The position numbers were made by a program, and so were the translations under genes. A DNA stretch of 64,000 nucleotides from positions 47,829,531 to 47,893,530 of the forward strand of contig OY754338.1 in the NCBI GenBank assembly GCA_963573305.1, written 5' to 3'. Of the stretch, positions 1-11,909 are shown in pieces; the first letter of the stretch is position 1, and each line of letters starts with the position of its first letter. The DNA is from Pyrrhosoma nymphula. Its lineage: Eukaryota; Arthropoda; Insecta; Odonata; Coenagrionidae. Under the pieces are notes generated by a model. The model did no database searches. It saw only the letters and a list, made by a program, of their open reading frames with translations, and had not been told where the DNA came from.

Positions 1-3000
1 GTAATAAAAATTGAATGTAATATAGATTAACAGTACCACTATTATTACACTATAAAGCCATAGCACGATAATATATTTGGAAAAGTTGATATTCTCTTAA
101 CTTCAATTAAGTATACTTCAGATATATTTTGCAGATGGATAAAGGTAAGATTCGTGATGAGCATATATAATTTTTTGAGATAGTCTTTTATTTCACTTGG
201 TTTTTCGGACCAAAATATTGTCGGCTGTAAGCTTTTTACCCGTGATCTCTCTCTCATCAAAATTCTGAAAGATAGTGCCCGTTGAATTTCGACTGGAAGA
301 AGAAAAATATAAAATTGAAACGTTGGGTCAAATGAATACTCTCAAAATGACCTTCAAAATTTGGATAGTATGTTTCAGCCATTAACATGGAGTAGTTGGA
401 GTGAAAAAGTATAATCTCGCTGTAATCCATGCTAATAAAATCAATGTCCGGGAAAGGCCGATAATGGAGAAAACGGTGGAACTGATTTAGTTAGTTTTGG
501 TGTGATTTTTTTGTATATCGTTACATACATCTGGAAAAAAAACAGAATCCATTTTTGACCAAGTTAAATTGTAAATTGAAAAAATGAACACGGCTTAACT
601 CAAAGTTATAAGCCCCATGTTAAATTTGCATAGCAACCGCGATGCTTTTCATGGGGAAACTAGGAGTTTCCTCGACGCTCAGGAGTTACAACCAAACCTC
701 TGAGTCAGATTTATTGATGATATCTTCATCATATGGACCCACGGCGAGGATTCTATCACGAATTTCTTCAATTCACTAAACAATTTATCATCTATCCGCT
801 TCACTTCAACTATCTCCTCCACCCAAATCATATTTCTTGATTTTGATATTTTCATCAAGGACAATAATGCTTTCGAGACTTAGGTCCATATCAAGCCTTC
901 CAATAAGCAACTACATCTTCATTTCAATAGCTGTAATCCTAAACACACCAAGCACTCAATTCTTTATACACTGTCGATTCGTGGAAACCGCCTCTGCAAT
1001 TCCAAAGTAAAGCTCCGAGAACATCCAAGAAATCGACAGCCGCTCTCGGGCCGAAATTTCCCTCAGTATATTTCAGATGTCCACCCAATTTAGCCAACCT
1101 CCTCTGCTCCAATCCTTCCTGGAGAAGAACATTGATGACGCTTGCCGCCCTATCACCCAGCCATGCCAATAGCCTCGAAGTAAAACGTGCATTATCTTAC
1201 ACCCAATTTCTTCCTTTCTAAGTCCCAACACAGAGACCCCGCTCATTATTAAAGCCACCGGCTCATGCAACACGCTAAATATAGTCTACGTCCTCCAATG
1301 CAACATTTCCCCCACTTTTTTCATCTGAGAATGCATAAAACCTCTCAATATCAGGATCACATGTGTTCGCGCAATGACCTTTCTCCTTCTCCCCTCCAGT
1401 TCCCATTCACACGTTACCAAAGTTGACGACTGCTTCACATTCTCCATTTCACACTCTTCCCCCCACCCTGACAACACTTCTCTTGAGGGTCAGTAAAAAG
1501 TAGCTAGGAACGATCTGGGCGCATTAGGTGTTCACGCTGAAATCTCAATAAAATATTTTGTGCTTTAAGCTTTGAATGTAGTGGCCGTCTCTGAAATATT
1601 TTTAGCATTTTGACCTCTGCGATGCATGACCTATTATTGGGATACTCCAGTGATATAAATTAGTTCCGAAACTATGCATGAACTGATATATCTACAGATG
1701 AGCTTATAAAACTTGAACTTCTGTTAGCCGATTTTTAGGTAGTTCGAAAGAAACTTCATTGATGTTCACAGCATTATGCGATTCCTGTTACTCGAAATTT
1801 ATTAAACTTTCAGTTCCGGAATCTTATCAGTCCTAGTGGTACTTAAATTCATTGAAGCTCGACCTGTTGCTCTCAAGAATTTATCCCATAAGCTCGACCG
1901 AATTCTTACTTCCCTTTAATTCCTCTTCATAATCTGTCCAAATATTCCGTTTACTCACCTTCATTTACTTTTCCCCTCCTTCCAGGTTATCAGCACTGGG
2001 TTTTATTTTGGCTTAACTCTCACATGATATATTATGGTGCGTATTTTCTCAACGCTATTTCAATAGCACCTATATTTGTCTTCAGTTTTTCCCGATTGGT
2101 GACATCATGCGGCCAAATTGATCGCACATCACTATCATTTTTGAGGACATGCATATTTTTTTTCTTCTTTGTTCATTAGCCATATGTAAATAATTTTTCA
2201 CGATTTTTTACCTTTATCCTGTCTATCGTTCCGAAATGTATCCATTACTTCTCTCGTATGCTATTTTATTTCTTCCATCAATATCCTACCTCTTTTATTT
2301 ATTATTCTCCTAGAAATCCTAAAAGTTATGAATGTTTTACTGAATCCATTTCGATTTCATATTTCTGACAATATTATGTTCATTTAATTTAGTTCCTTCT
2401 TGACTTGAGTAAATCGCATCATTTGAGTTTTTGGGTTTAGCGCAAAGAAGTCATATATTATTTTTAGTAGTCTTTTCTTATCCATTCTCTTAAAGTGTCG
2501 AGAGGAGGCTATTATTCTCCACATTGTGTCCATGTGTCCATTATTCTTGCTGTTTTCTCATAAAGTCCTTGTTGCTTCTCAAATTCCATTTTTCTTTCTT
2601 AATTATGCTCCTAAAACAAATTTATTGTTACATTAAACGCATTTATTGTATTTAGTATTTATTCAGTGAATTTAATCCACTATTAATTTCTCCTCTTCTG
2701 CATTACTGCTGAGTGCAGTCTCATTTATTTCCGGGAAAATTGTCAATGCTGGCTTTCCATAATTGTCATTATTAAGTTTTGCCTATTAAGCGAATACCTA
2801 TACAAAAGAAGAAAGGCATGAAGTACGCTTGATTTAAATATATTTAGTCATGGAGTTCTAACTGACAGTATTCTAGGATAATAATAAATACCTATTGAGC
2901 CTATGGGTTTTGGCAAAACAAGGTAAAAAACAGATATGAGAGACATTTGGAATAGCTTTTTAATTAATTAATTATATTTTAGATAATTTACTTGACATAC

Positions 3001-3404
3001 CTAACATATTGTAGACAGGCATGAAAGTTTCTGAATAAAATGAGACCCACCGAGTTTAGAGGAAAAATATCACATGTTTATCTTTAGACAACATTTCATT
3101 ATCGTAGAATATATGCGTTTGGTACTGTTTCCAGTCTGCTTGCGTTAGGCTCTCTTTACATTGTCAGTAAGAGCATACCGTAACATACATATCTATATAG
3201 AAACACCTTTTGACTGAAAAACATTAAGGGGAGGTTTATTTTCCTTTAAACTTGCTGACTTTGGATTCTTCACCATTGCCAATATTATAGCAATTGTCTC
3301 TTCAGAGATTAAATATTTTAGAATAATGAAAATAGTTACTATGTGTTTACTAATATATGAGGAGATTGCTTGGAAATTGTCAGATAAAAATATCATTGAT
3401 CACA
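1..3404. other. AT-rich intergenic spacer, no gene seen
   Basis: I see no domain, splice-supported exon or terminal-repeat element here. The short reading frames (60-76 codons, mostly minus strand between 679 and 1477) have no recognisable motif and overlap one another in different frames, as expected by chance. Composition is ordinary for the window. Confidence 0.5.
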
Positions 3405-3545
3405 GGAGTGAAAGGTGAATTTATGAATCTATAATTTCCACAAGCCGCTGGTGTCACCTAATGACGTTGTTACCAAAGAAAACCATGGCCGTGATCAATA
3501 AGCACTTCATGGCAATTGTAGTGTTGTAAATTTACCTTTCATTCC
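3405..3545. mobile_element. Small foldback/MITE-like element, copy 1
   Basis: The left end reads GGAGTGAAAGGTGAATTTAT and the right end, reverse-complemented, reads GGAATGAAAGGTAAATTTAC, so the ends form an imperfect inverted repeat around a short non-coding core. A second copy with the same ends lies at 43238-43410. The repetition and the inverted termini support a non-autonomous DNA element. No clear target-site duplication is visible and there is no transposase, so the superfamily is unassigned. Confidence 0.55.
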
Positions 3546-4382
3546 TTCAATGAAAGATGCCCATATCCCAAAGCCCTAGACTGTTTACTGCAATATTATT
3601 GAGTTCGGTCAATACCATATTGTAACTTTTAACTCATTTCAATTAGTTGAATTGTATACTTTAGTAATCGTTATTCAAAACTGCTTCTATTTAACTTTGT
3701 TCCTACCTGAAAAGATGAGCCAAATTTAAACAAGATTAGACATTAATAGAAATACCAAATTTATGAAAAGTTTTACGTTTGACGTTGACCTAATAATGCG
3801 TTGACTTCCAATAGAATTTTATTCATATTTTTTCATCAAAGGACGGACGGCGTGCGATCAAGCGTATCGCTGTTATTTCAGCCTCTCGCAATTTATATCG
3901 CTTTCAGTCAATGCTTTAGCGCTAACGGCCTCGAAACGGGTGCAAATGACATTATTTACGGCGTAACTCTTCGAGGAACAACCAACCGGCCATGCGGATA
4001 ATTGCGTTTTAATTTTAACTTTCCTTTTCCCTTTCCCCTTTCTTCAAGTTCTCCTTCGTGGGAAATGGACCCTCTAAAACCTCCCAACTCTCTTCTCTGG
4101 CTGCTCTCTACTCCTTTCAGCGTTTTATGCTGCCTCCATCTCTCCTCCCGATTCTTTACCCATTCCGTTTATTGGGTCTCCTTCCTTTCCCTCCTTCTCG
4201 GTTGGGACTGTGTTCAATGTGTTTGGGGATATCGAGACGCGTAAATCGATCGTAAAGGCACACCGGTGTTAATAAAAATAAGAAGAGTGTTTAATAAAAA
4301 GAAGACGGCTTGTCAAACCTTACTGTTTAATTTGGCACCAGAAGGAACACTGAGAAAAACAAAAGGGTTAACTTAAGGCTCG
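3546..4382. other. Spacer with a pyrimidine-rich patch
   Basis: No gene is recognised. A CT-rich patch at about 4020-4200 keeps two overlapping plus-strand frames open (80 and 65 codons). Their proteins are low-complexity Ser/Pro/Leu/Phe and are judged non-coding. Confidence 0.4.
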
Positions 4383-5220
4383 TTTTTGGGCCCCAAATTC
4401 AGTGTACTGGCATTCGCTGATGACGTCGTATTGCTAGCAGAAGACGAGAATACCCTTAAAAACCTGACTAAGGAATTACAATCTCAATCAAGACTAGTGG
4501 GACTAGAAGTAAATGAAGAGAAAAAAATATATGGAAGAAAGAAAGTCAGAAGTCGGAAGAAACCCAGAAGCAATAGTCAACATTGAACTTAATACACATA
4601 AATGTCAAAGAAGTAAGGACTTCAAGTTTCTTGGTGTCACTGTTACCAACGCAACACTGAAGAAACTGAAACTTTTAAATGAAAACATATGCTATTGGAC
4701 ATAACAAAAAAATTAAGGAACAAAATTCTATCCAGAAAGACGAAAGAAACAGTTCACAAGACAATTTTAAGCCCAGTAGTCCTAAATGGCTCAGAGATAT
4801 GGGCAATCAGTAAAAAGACGGAGAATAAACTTATTACTTATGAAAATGAAATACTTAGGACAATATATGGACCAATAAAAGAAGAGGAACAGTGGCGAAT
4901 TAGGAATAACTAGGATCTAAGAGAACTGTTTAAGGAAGCAGACATCGTGGCAGAAGCAAAATGTAGAATACTGAGATGGTTGTGTCATGTAAATAGAAGA
5001 GAGAATAGTTCTTTACTGAAAACCATAATCAATGGGAGACCAATAGGAAAAAGACCACCAGGAAGACCAAGACTGAGGTGGACCGACCAGATACTGAGGA
5101 ACATGTGGAAAATAGGAGCGGATGAAAACACCATGCAGGACAGGCCGAGGTGGAGACAAGTGGTTGACGAGGCCAAAAACCTCTTACGGCTCGAATGGCC
5201 ACCTAAGTAAGTAAGTAAGT
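4383..5220 (+). pseudogene. Non-LTR retrotransposon reverse transcriptase, 3' portion, decayed
   Basis: This is the C-terminal part of a LINE polymerase. The catalytic FADD box lies in the first segment (from 4386, near 4413-4424) and is followed by the usual VGL-type region. After a frameshift near 4510-4586 there is an FKFLGV stretch, and after a second shift near 4690 a segment with VLNGSEIW (normally LYGSEtW). A TAG at about 4911 interrupts the frame just before the GRPIGKRPPGRPRLRW-type basic tail at 5031-5085. The copy ends in a TAAG microsatellite (about 5205-5220), a typical 3' end for RTE-like and related LINEs. The 5' end, endonuclease and fingers of the RT are absent, so this is a 5'-truncated dead copy. 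The exact clade (RTE-like is my best guess) needs a phylogeny. Confidence 0.85.
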
Positions 5221-6406
5221 TAGTTTAATAAAAACACTATCTTAGTATTATCCTCACCGAATTTTAATATTCGACCATGATTTTATCAATTCACTACCAA
5301 TACTGGGGAACCGAGCTTTGCTCGGTACACAATATGTATTAATTATGTTTTAGGTTAAATGGAAATTTATGTTATTTGGCGCAACTGTTTGAACCTGATA
5401 AAATAATAGTCGCGTCGTTAGTTTCGGAGGTCATCCACGGGGAATCTGAAGAAAAAAACAAATGAATAAATAAATAAAGCTTGGCTGTGGAGCCAAACGA
5501 AAGTAACCGAAGAAGAATTTTCTGTTGGAATTTAGGCCCTTTTATTTCTCCATAAAATAGATTCGTTGATATGGAACCTGTATCAATCGATTCCTCATAT
5601 TGCAAACCCTTAATTGCCAAAATTCGGTTAGATAAGATTACCAATTTTCGATAAAATTATCACATCGCATGCATGTGTACAAATATTGCTCGCTTATAGT
5701 GTAGGATTGCCAAGGTCCGTGATAATGGTAATCCATGGCTGAAACCATGGTTTGTATTTAAAGTTAGTGTGGATAATACGAAGCTATTGTCTTTATTAAT
5801 CATGACTTGGTTTTTTAATGTTAGGCGTGAAACAGCCTTAAAATAGCGTTTATTATCATAGGCCTTCCTGATTCATGAGATAATTACTCCGTAGAATATA
5901 TTCAGGTAAAATATATCTAGTTAAATGACAGAGAAAACAAGCTGATTAGAATTAATTGAAAGAATATTTTAAAAAATATAAATTAACCTTGAATCTGGTC
6001 CAGATGTACTGATTGAATAATTGCACAAATATGCTATATAAATCGATAGTATCTTGCTTTAACATGTATTCATTTACAAGTCTAATTGCATAATTGTGCA
6101 ACAATGAAATAAAAAGTTTTTTTACAAAAGTTTTACCATTTTATATCAGTGCAGAAATATTATCGACACGATATTTCCTTTCGTATGAATGAGAAATTTT
6201 ATGATTTATGAATAACTTATGCAGTACATATGGTGCTGTTATATAAATTGGAATTTTTAACTTATAAGCTTGTTCATAACTTGCCAGAGTTTTAATTTTC
6301 TGTTTATACGGCTTTTAGAATGAAAATTTACCCCTATGGAAGTGGCGAGTGTCGAGATATTTCGACACATGTATATCGATACACACAGGCCATCGTTCTG
6401 TCTAAA
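5221..6406. other. AT-rich spacer
   Basis: No gene, terminal-repeat element or array is recognised in this interval. The 90-codon minus-strand frame at 5372-5644 has no motif I can name. Confidence 0.4.
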
Positions 6407-6657
6407 GGTGGGTTTACACTGGCAATTTTGTTACGCAAGTTACTTGCAGCAAGCGACTTTCCACTTGAAATCGGCTCTGCAAGGCCGCCTGCCGGAAAGT
6501 TCCGGCAAGTCGCTTGCAGAAGCATATTGTTACCAATGTATCCAGCAACCAATCTGGCTCTGATCTAACTTGTGGAAACTTTTTCGTCTGAGTGAAATTC
6601 CCCGCAATCTCTTACAGAAGAAATTTGTAGAAGTAACTTGCCAGTGTAAACACCCCC
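6407..6657. mobile_element. TIR element (MITE-like), about 250 bp
   Basis: The left end contains GGTTTACACTGGCAA (from 6411) and the right end reads TTGCCAGTGTAAAC (6639-6652), so the two ends are inverted copies. The core is GC-richer than its flanks and keeps several frames open by chance. No transposase is present. No convincing target-site duplication could be read, so the boundaries are good to a few bases and the superfamily is unassigned. Confidence 0.6.
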
Positions 6658-8379
6658 ATAACACATTACTTCCACCTTATCTGATAAAATAGAATAGCGT
6701 GGGTGAACTATGAATTAAACACTTATCAGGTTTCCACGGGGCTTTGACGTCGTCTTATGTTTTACTCTCGGCTTCTCCTCCTTGAGGGACGTGTCTGATC
6801 GACGACAATGTCACCAGCCATCCTGATGGCTTCTCCAGGTCACTTATAAAGATAAATAAACTCGAAAATATGTATAACTTGCGTATCCTAAGTAAAATAA
6901 TTATATTTAATTATGCTATAAACACATGCATATATACATTTTCTCGGAGTTAACTCTCATTAATAGCTAACAAGCAGTGATGGAATGAATTTTACCATGT
7001 CCAACTAGGAGGATAAACTCAAAGACAGTTAAGCAAATGTTATTTTAAACTGGACCAAAAACTGGATATTTTATCCTATGGAAAATTCACAGCACACTAG
7101 CAATTACGGAGTGAAAGGTATAAATTCAGCCGTTTCCACAAATTTCCCCACAACAACTGCGACCAAAATTAAAAAACAAAGATATGGATACACCTGCAGA
7201 ATTCTAAACCAAATACACCAGCATTTCGCCTCTTTTGAAGGCCAGAAGCTGAAATAAGACTCGAAAATTTAGTTATGACGTACAAAAAAGGGCAGTGTGC
7301 TCGTCACTAAAATAAAAGCAGAGCAAAAGTTGGGAAGGATGCCAGCAGAGCAGCTATCTAGTCGAAATGGCCTATAAACACGAAAAACAGCGCCGCACTT
7401 TGCCTAAAAACACTGAGCAGTTGGAGAATGATAACGATAAATACAAATAAATGGCTGACTTCGACGACAGTAAATACGTCTGTTAATCCCAGCCACCAAT
7501 AGGCAACATATAATGGACAACCGACAATAATCAAACAAAAAAACTTCAAGTACAGACAAAAATATAAACACCCATTAGGAAGGATATAGAGAATCGTGGA
7601 TGGGAGATTTCATTGGCATGGATGACATGGCTCTCATGTTAAACTGTCGAACTGCTTTTTTACGTGTAAGTAGTATTCAGTTGCTCCATTAAAAGGCTTC
7701 CACAACCAATAGAGGCTACACTTTTTATGAATGAATGGAGAAGCATTTAGTATCTCTGCCAACTGACGTATAGAATTACTGTACAATGCGTTCAGATGCG
7801 TACATGCTAATAGTATGTAAATCTTTCAACAAAGCGGCCTTCACGAACGAAAGCATTGTACTTTACCATTCCATTATCATACATCAACGGGGAGACATTG
7901 TGTTTTTCACCAACTTGATGGAAAGTATTAACAACAGTTCAATGTGGATTTCGAATCGATTTAATGGCATTGAATGAAACCGTCCTAATACTTTAGTCAC
8001 GTACTTTTTATTGGTTTTCTCCATGCGGTCCACGACGACTTTCACGAAATTGATGGACTCAATTGACGAAGGTTTTACAGCAGTGAGTAAAAAAAAGGTC
8101 CCTCTCTGTGCATTTATTTTGCACTGTAAACAATTCTCTTCTGAAACGATATATGAAAATGAAATAAACAAAAAGGATACATTTCTTGGAATCGAATATT
8201 TCGCCATTTTCCTTTAGAGCCGAAAAGATCAGGCGGAGGGATCTTTCAGGCTGGCTCCGACGTAACCCAGCCCTCGAATGCTAATGTGTGACGTGAAAAG
8301 ATCTGGGAGAAGGGTTACAAAAAATAACCCCAAAAGAGCCATCAATCAGGGAGAAAGGGAACAATAAACAAAAGGGATT
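6658..8379. other. Spacer, no gene recognised
   Basis: There is nothing I can assign. At 7884-8217 both strands are open over the same bases (107 codons minus, 68 codons plus) with no known motif; this is treated as chance. Confidence 0.4.
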
Positions 8380-9030
8380 CTTTTCCGGGTGTTGGAGGGG
8401 TGGGGGTGAGGAGGAGAGAAAGAGAGGAAAAACATGGCGCTGAAGGGGGAAAAGCAATCGTAAATAAAATAAAGAAACGACAGAAGAGTAAAAGAGAGAG
8501 TGGGAAAGAGAGGGAAGGGTAGTGAGTCTGACAAAAACCTCGCAGAAGGAATCCCATAAGTTTTGGATAATTTACGATGACGCCTCCAATCTTTGCTAAA
8601 GATCCCAGGGAGTGGTGCGAAGGCAGGGGAGCAGACTGAAAGAGGAAAGAAGGGCTTAACAGTGTGAGGAAGAGCGTGGGTTCCCTTTTTCCAGACCCAT
8701 CATCCCCACCAAAAGAAACCCACGAATCCCTTCTTTCCCCTCAAACCCTTTTCCCTTAGCCATCTCTCCCCACTTCTTCCTCGCTTTCAAACCCTGCCTC
8801 TCCCTACTCCCTACACCCCTCTCACTCTCGCAAGAGATGCTAAGTCGATTAAAAACGCGGCGAGTATCATCCGCCGGGACTGGATCTTTGAGAAGCGCGG
8901 GAGAGCAAGTCGGCCTTCTTCGTGGAAAGGGCGAAAGGGCGAAAATTTTCTTCAAAGGAAAATGGGTTGAGAGAAATTGTCGAGAAGGGACGGAGAGGAA
9001 GAGGGCTAGCAGCGAGAGGTGAAGGATGAA
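8380..9030. repeat. Purine-rich then pyrimidine-rich low-complexity island
   Basis: From about 8385 to 8540 the plus strand is almost all G/A; from about 8690 to 8830 it is C/T-rich, followed by a GC-richer block to about 9020. Strand-asymmetric R/Y tracts keep frames open on both strands, so the 60-100 codon frames here are not taken as genes. Confidence 0.5.
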
Positions 9031-10105
9031 GGATCATTGATTAAAGAGGAAAGTACGAGGGTAAGGTAATTTATGCCAGGTTGATTTCCCATTCCACTTT
9101 CCATTATCGAGTAACGTTCCGTACCGAAAATTGTCTAATTTTAATGAAGTTTCAGGTTATTTCTTAATTAAAAAATCTGAGGTTTTAAATTAAGTAATTT
9201 AAAATTTAATATCAAAATTTTATTATTTCTCTCTACAATATGATTATTTTCAGCTTTATAAATAAACGTTTTCCCCGATGCTCCATCTTCCAAGGGCTCT
9301 TCGATAGCGTGTTGATGCACAAAAGTGAGTTTGTAATTTTTTTCGAAAAACGATACACCTGGCATAGCTCTTGCGCGCAATTCGTGCTTGAATTTCATGA
9401 ATTATTAAGTGTACTTTTGGAAATTATTTTTGATGTTCTAGGTAAATCATGCCGACATCGAATCACTCCCATTAATAATTGCTATGTTTTCAGCATATAA
9501 ACTGCACAGCTTATCCATTCAATATGCCCATCTGCGCATTTTAATTGCTTAAATATTCCACCTGCCCTATCGTACCGTATGGTTCCATCTATTATCGACT
9601 TTAAAGTATGGTAGATTACCACCTAAACGCAATAGGTAACAGATATTCAGAACAGTACGCAACATACGCCGAGCATCTGTCATCAATTAATCTATTCTGA
9701 ACTGATAGTGGTCAATCCACCCAAGTATTTTTATGAACGATCATGACTTGTCACATTTATTTACTTTTTGCAGTACATGACCTCATTGTTTGTGTTATAC
9801 GGGAAAACGATTAAGGGCATACGAGAAATGGGGTAAAGTACAAACCACGTCAGTACTAACCTTAAATTATTAACATTATAATATAAATTGTGCCATCTCC
9901 TTGCATGTACTTGTATTTTTTTCTGTTAAAAATATGTAGAAATTTTCATGGTGAAGAAGTTGTATGAAAGTGGAATTCACAGTTCTAAAAATGATTAGTG
10001 TATCTATCTGTGACGAATTGCTGCAGGAAAATGATCCGTTCAATTTTTAAAAAATATATACCATTAAATAAAGTTGTTTCAGGGCAGATGTGGTGGACCT
10101 CATTC
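9031..10105. other. AT-rich spacer
   Basis: No gene or element is recognised. Frames at 9168-9500 lie on both strands over the same bases and have no motif. Confidence 0.4.
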
Positions 10106-10159
10106 ATAGTAATGGAATTTCTTAGCAGTTTTCCACTTCTTTTTATTAAATATAGGTTT

Positions 10160-10198
10160 GTGCGACCAATTTCGATGCATTACATCTTTGTCAAGCAC
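10160..10198 (-). ncRNA. Hammerhead-ribozyme-like relic, left arm (inverted)
   Basis: This is the inverted copy of the motif at 10218-10256. On the minus strand it reads GTGC, TTGACAA, one extra A, GATG with a five-base loop and CATC, GAAA, then TTGGTC and GCAC. The stem I and stem II pairings are retained although the stem II loop differs between arms. Confidence 0.33.
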
Positions 10199-10217
10199 GT
10201 TATGATAGTATTATAAC

Positions 10218-10256
10218 GTGCTTGACAATGATGCAATACATCGAAACTGGTCGCAC
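10218..10256 (+). ncRNA. Hammerhead-ribozyme-like relic, right arm
   Basis: The order of elements is stem I strand, CUGANGA-like box, stem II hairpin, GAAA, very short stem III, a C at the expected cleavage position, and the second stem I strand. Two core bases differ from consensus: C3 is T and G8 is A. In known hammerhead structures C3 and G8 pair with each other, so T3-A8 would keep that pair. One extra base (10229) lies between the box and stem II. A stem III of three pairs with no loop could form only between two molecules, as proposed for minimal hammerheads of Penelope-like elements and retrozymes. Activity is doubtful. Confidence 0.35.
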
Positions 10257-10544
10257 AAACCTATACCTATTAAATAAAAAAAAGTGGAAAACTGCTAAGA
10301 AATTTCATTACCATATACCATTCCATGGTATTACTAATACAAGGTAAGTCAATAGCGCATCTGTCGACGTGCTCCGATGCGATTTTGTCGAGTGTGCGAC
10401 GTCACTAGGATAGCAAGCCACAGTTGTTTTCAGCCATTGTGAGCTTTGAGCGTATTCAAAGTGATTGAACTTGAGAGTTCACACTCGTTCATCTATTTCT
10501 CGTGCCCGGTCACCCTGGCAATGTCTTATTGCGCAGAAAAGAAG

Positions 10545-10704
10545 AAAAGTACTAAGTTTTCTTAACCATGAGTACTTATATTTATCTAATTTTTTGTATG
10601 CCTGACCTGACTGTGCCGTAAAGCGGCGAAACGCGTCGAACATTAACAGTTTTGTCCAAAAGTACTAAGTTTGTCTTAATCATGAGTACTAATATAAGTC
10701 TGAT
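10545..10704 (+). repeat. Direct repeats (about 45 bp, 113 bp apart) around a hammerhead-like core
   Basis: AAAAGTACTAAGTTT begins at 10545 and again at 10658, and each copy continues with a matching CATGAGTACT block (about 10567 and 10681). Between them at 10607-10637 lies CTGA, a GCCG/CGGC hairpin, GAAA, and the palindromic CGCG followed by TC. That is the element order of a minimal hammerhead, but the CUGANGA box is degraded (CTGACTG) and no stem I is visible. Tandem flanking repeats with a ribozyme between them recall the pseudo-LTR layout of Penelope-like elements. This is an inference. Confidence 0.5.
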
Positions 10705-10759
10705 TCCATCTATTTCCTTCTTAAACTTTTGTGGAAGGACACCAAACAGTCTCACTCGA

Positions 10760-11520
10760 GGCATTTTTCCCGCGCTAGCTGATGCATTTACAGTTTCGGG
10801 GAGTGGAAACTTCTGGAATTGCAATTAGCAATTCTTCAGAAAATGCTAAAGAATTTCGAAAATGAGCTATGTAAGCGGTGGAGAGGAGTCGAGTCTGGAG
10901 GACAGCGGGGCCTTCGCGGGAAATAATTATAAATATTATGGCTAAACCTCGAATGGGAGAATCGATGTGGCTCCAGAGCGCATTGAAATGCCTTAAAGAG
11001 GGTGAGTGAGTTGGGGAAGAGAAAAGGAGATAGAATACGAGAGGGCAGGAGAGAGATGGGGCGTGATAAATCTCCTCACAGTCGGGGAAGATAGGGAGTT
11101 CTTCTTTTTGCTCAAAAGGGCTGGAGAGGAGAGAGAGAGAGTGGGGAACGAGAGAAGGGAAGAGTGAAAGAGGGATTTGAGGCAAGACAGGGATGGGTGG
11201 AATGGAGAAAAGGAGAGGGGGTGAAACTGTGATTTGAGGGAAGACGGGAGAGTCAGGGATTGAGAAGGAAAAGTGAGAGGAGGAAAGGTTTTGAGTTGAG
11301 ACAAATTGAGAATTGGGAGAATCGAGTGAGTGTTGGGTGCGGGCGAAGGAAGGGGGAATGAGTAGTAAGTGGGGATTTAGGGCAGGGATCAGGGGGCATC
11401 GAGAGAAAAGGAGGTTGGGGATGGGTTGGGGGAAAGATAATATGGGGAGAGGTATCCCTGAACGCCGTTGTAGGAAGGTGGACCTTGGAGTATACAGTTC
11501 AACTAAGGTGGCGTAACGAA
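10760..11520. repeat. GA-rich (plus strand) low-complexity tract
   Basis: About 10980-11460 is strongly purine-rich on the plus strand (many GGGAGA/GAGAG-like words). This keeps the minus strand open for 266 codons (10775-11575), the longest frame in the window. The predicted protein is Ser/Pro/Leu/Phe-rich, with repeated FSIP/FPQI-like words and no domain. I read it as composition-driven, not a gene. Confidence 0.6.
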
Positions 11521-11562
11521 ACTTAAGTGGAGCCATTTCAACCACATTGAGAGTCCCTAGAA

Positions 11563-11909
11563 CAGTGGTTCCCAACCCGTAGAAGTCTTCGGACCACTCA
11601 GCCTGAAATTAAATCACGTACAAACCACCCCCACCCCCCGCCATACCCCCGGTATCAGTTGTAACCCTTCCTCAGCGCCTTTCCCATAACCAAATTCAAA
11701 GACGATTAAGTAAAAGAGTTTTTAGAACACATTATTTACTGATTATTACTATTAATTATTATACAGTGCAACTTAACTACCCATCTCGTTCAACGCACAT
11801 TGATTTCAAAATCCCCATATATTGGCAACTTTTTTATATGTCCTGCGGACCTCTTCCGAGGCTCTCGCGGACCACCTATGAACCGCGGACCACCGGTTGG
11901 GAACCACTG
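11563..11909. mobile_element. hAT-type MITE with perfect 8-bp target-site duplication
   Basis: The left end is CAGTGGTTCCCAACC and the right end is GGTTGGGAACCACTG, perfect inverted termini of the widespread CAGNGGTTCCCAA hAT type. The flanks are CCCTAGAA at 11555-11562 and CCCTAGAA at 11910-11917, an exact 8-bp duplication as expected for hAT insertion. The 347-bp interior has no transposase. The same terminal motif bounds the shorter element at 62845-63040. Confidence 0.92.

Larger units (their letters stand above)
10106..10315. repeat. About 210-bp palindrome with a hammerhead-like motif in each arm
   Basis: The left arm (about 10106-10203) and right arm (about 10210-10315) are near-perfect reverse complements around a 6-base centre. 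Each arm carries a hammerhead-like layout: plus strand at 10218-10256, minus strand at 10160-10198. In the right arm GTGC (10218-10221) can pair with GCAC (10253-10256) as stem I. TTGACAA (10222-10228) sits where CUGANGA is expected, GATG/CATC (10230-10233 with 10039+200 to 10242) forms stem II, GAAA is at 10243-10246, and a very short ACT/GGT stem III precedes C at 10252. Palindromic foldback is certain; ribozyme ancestry is an inference. Confidence 0.8.

Noticed and set aside
10775..11575. Longest reading frame in the window (266 codons, minus strand)
   Set aside because: It lies opposite a GA-rich tract; the protein is Ser/Pro/Leu/Phe-rich low-complexity with no domain, and an overlapping 103-codon frame exists in another phase of the same strand.
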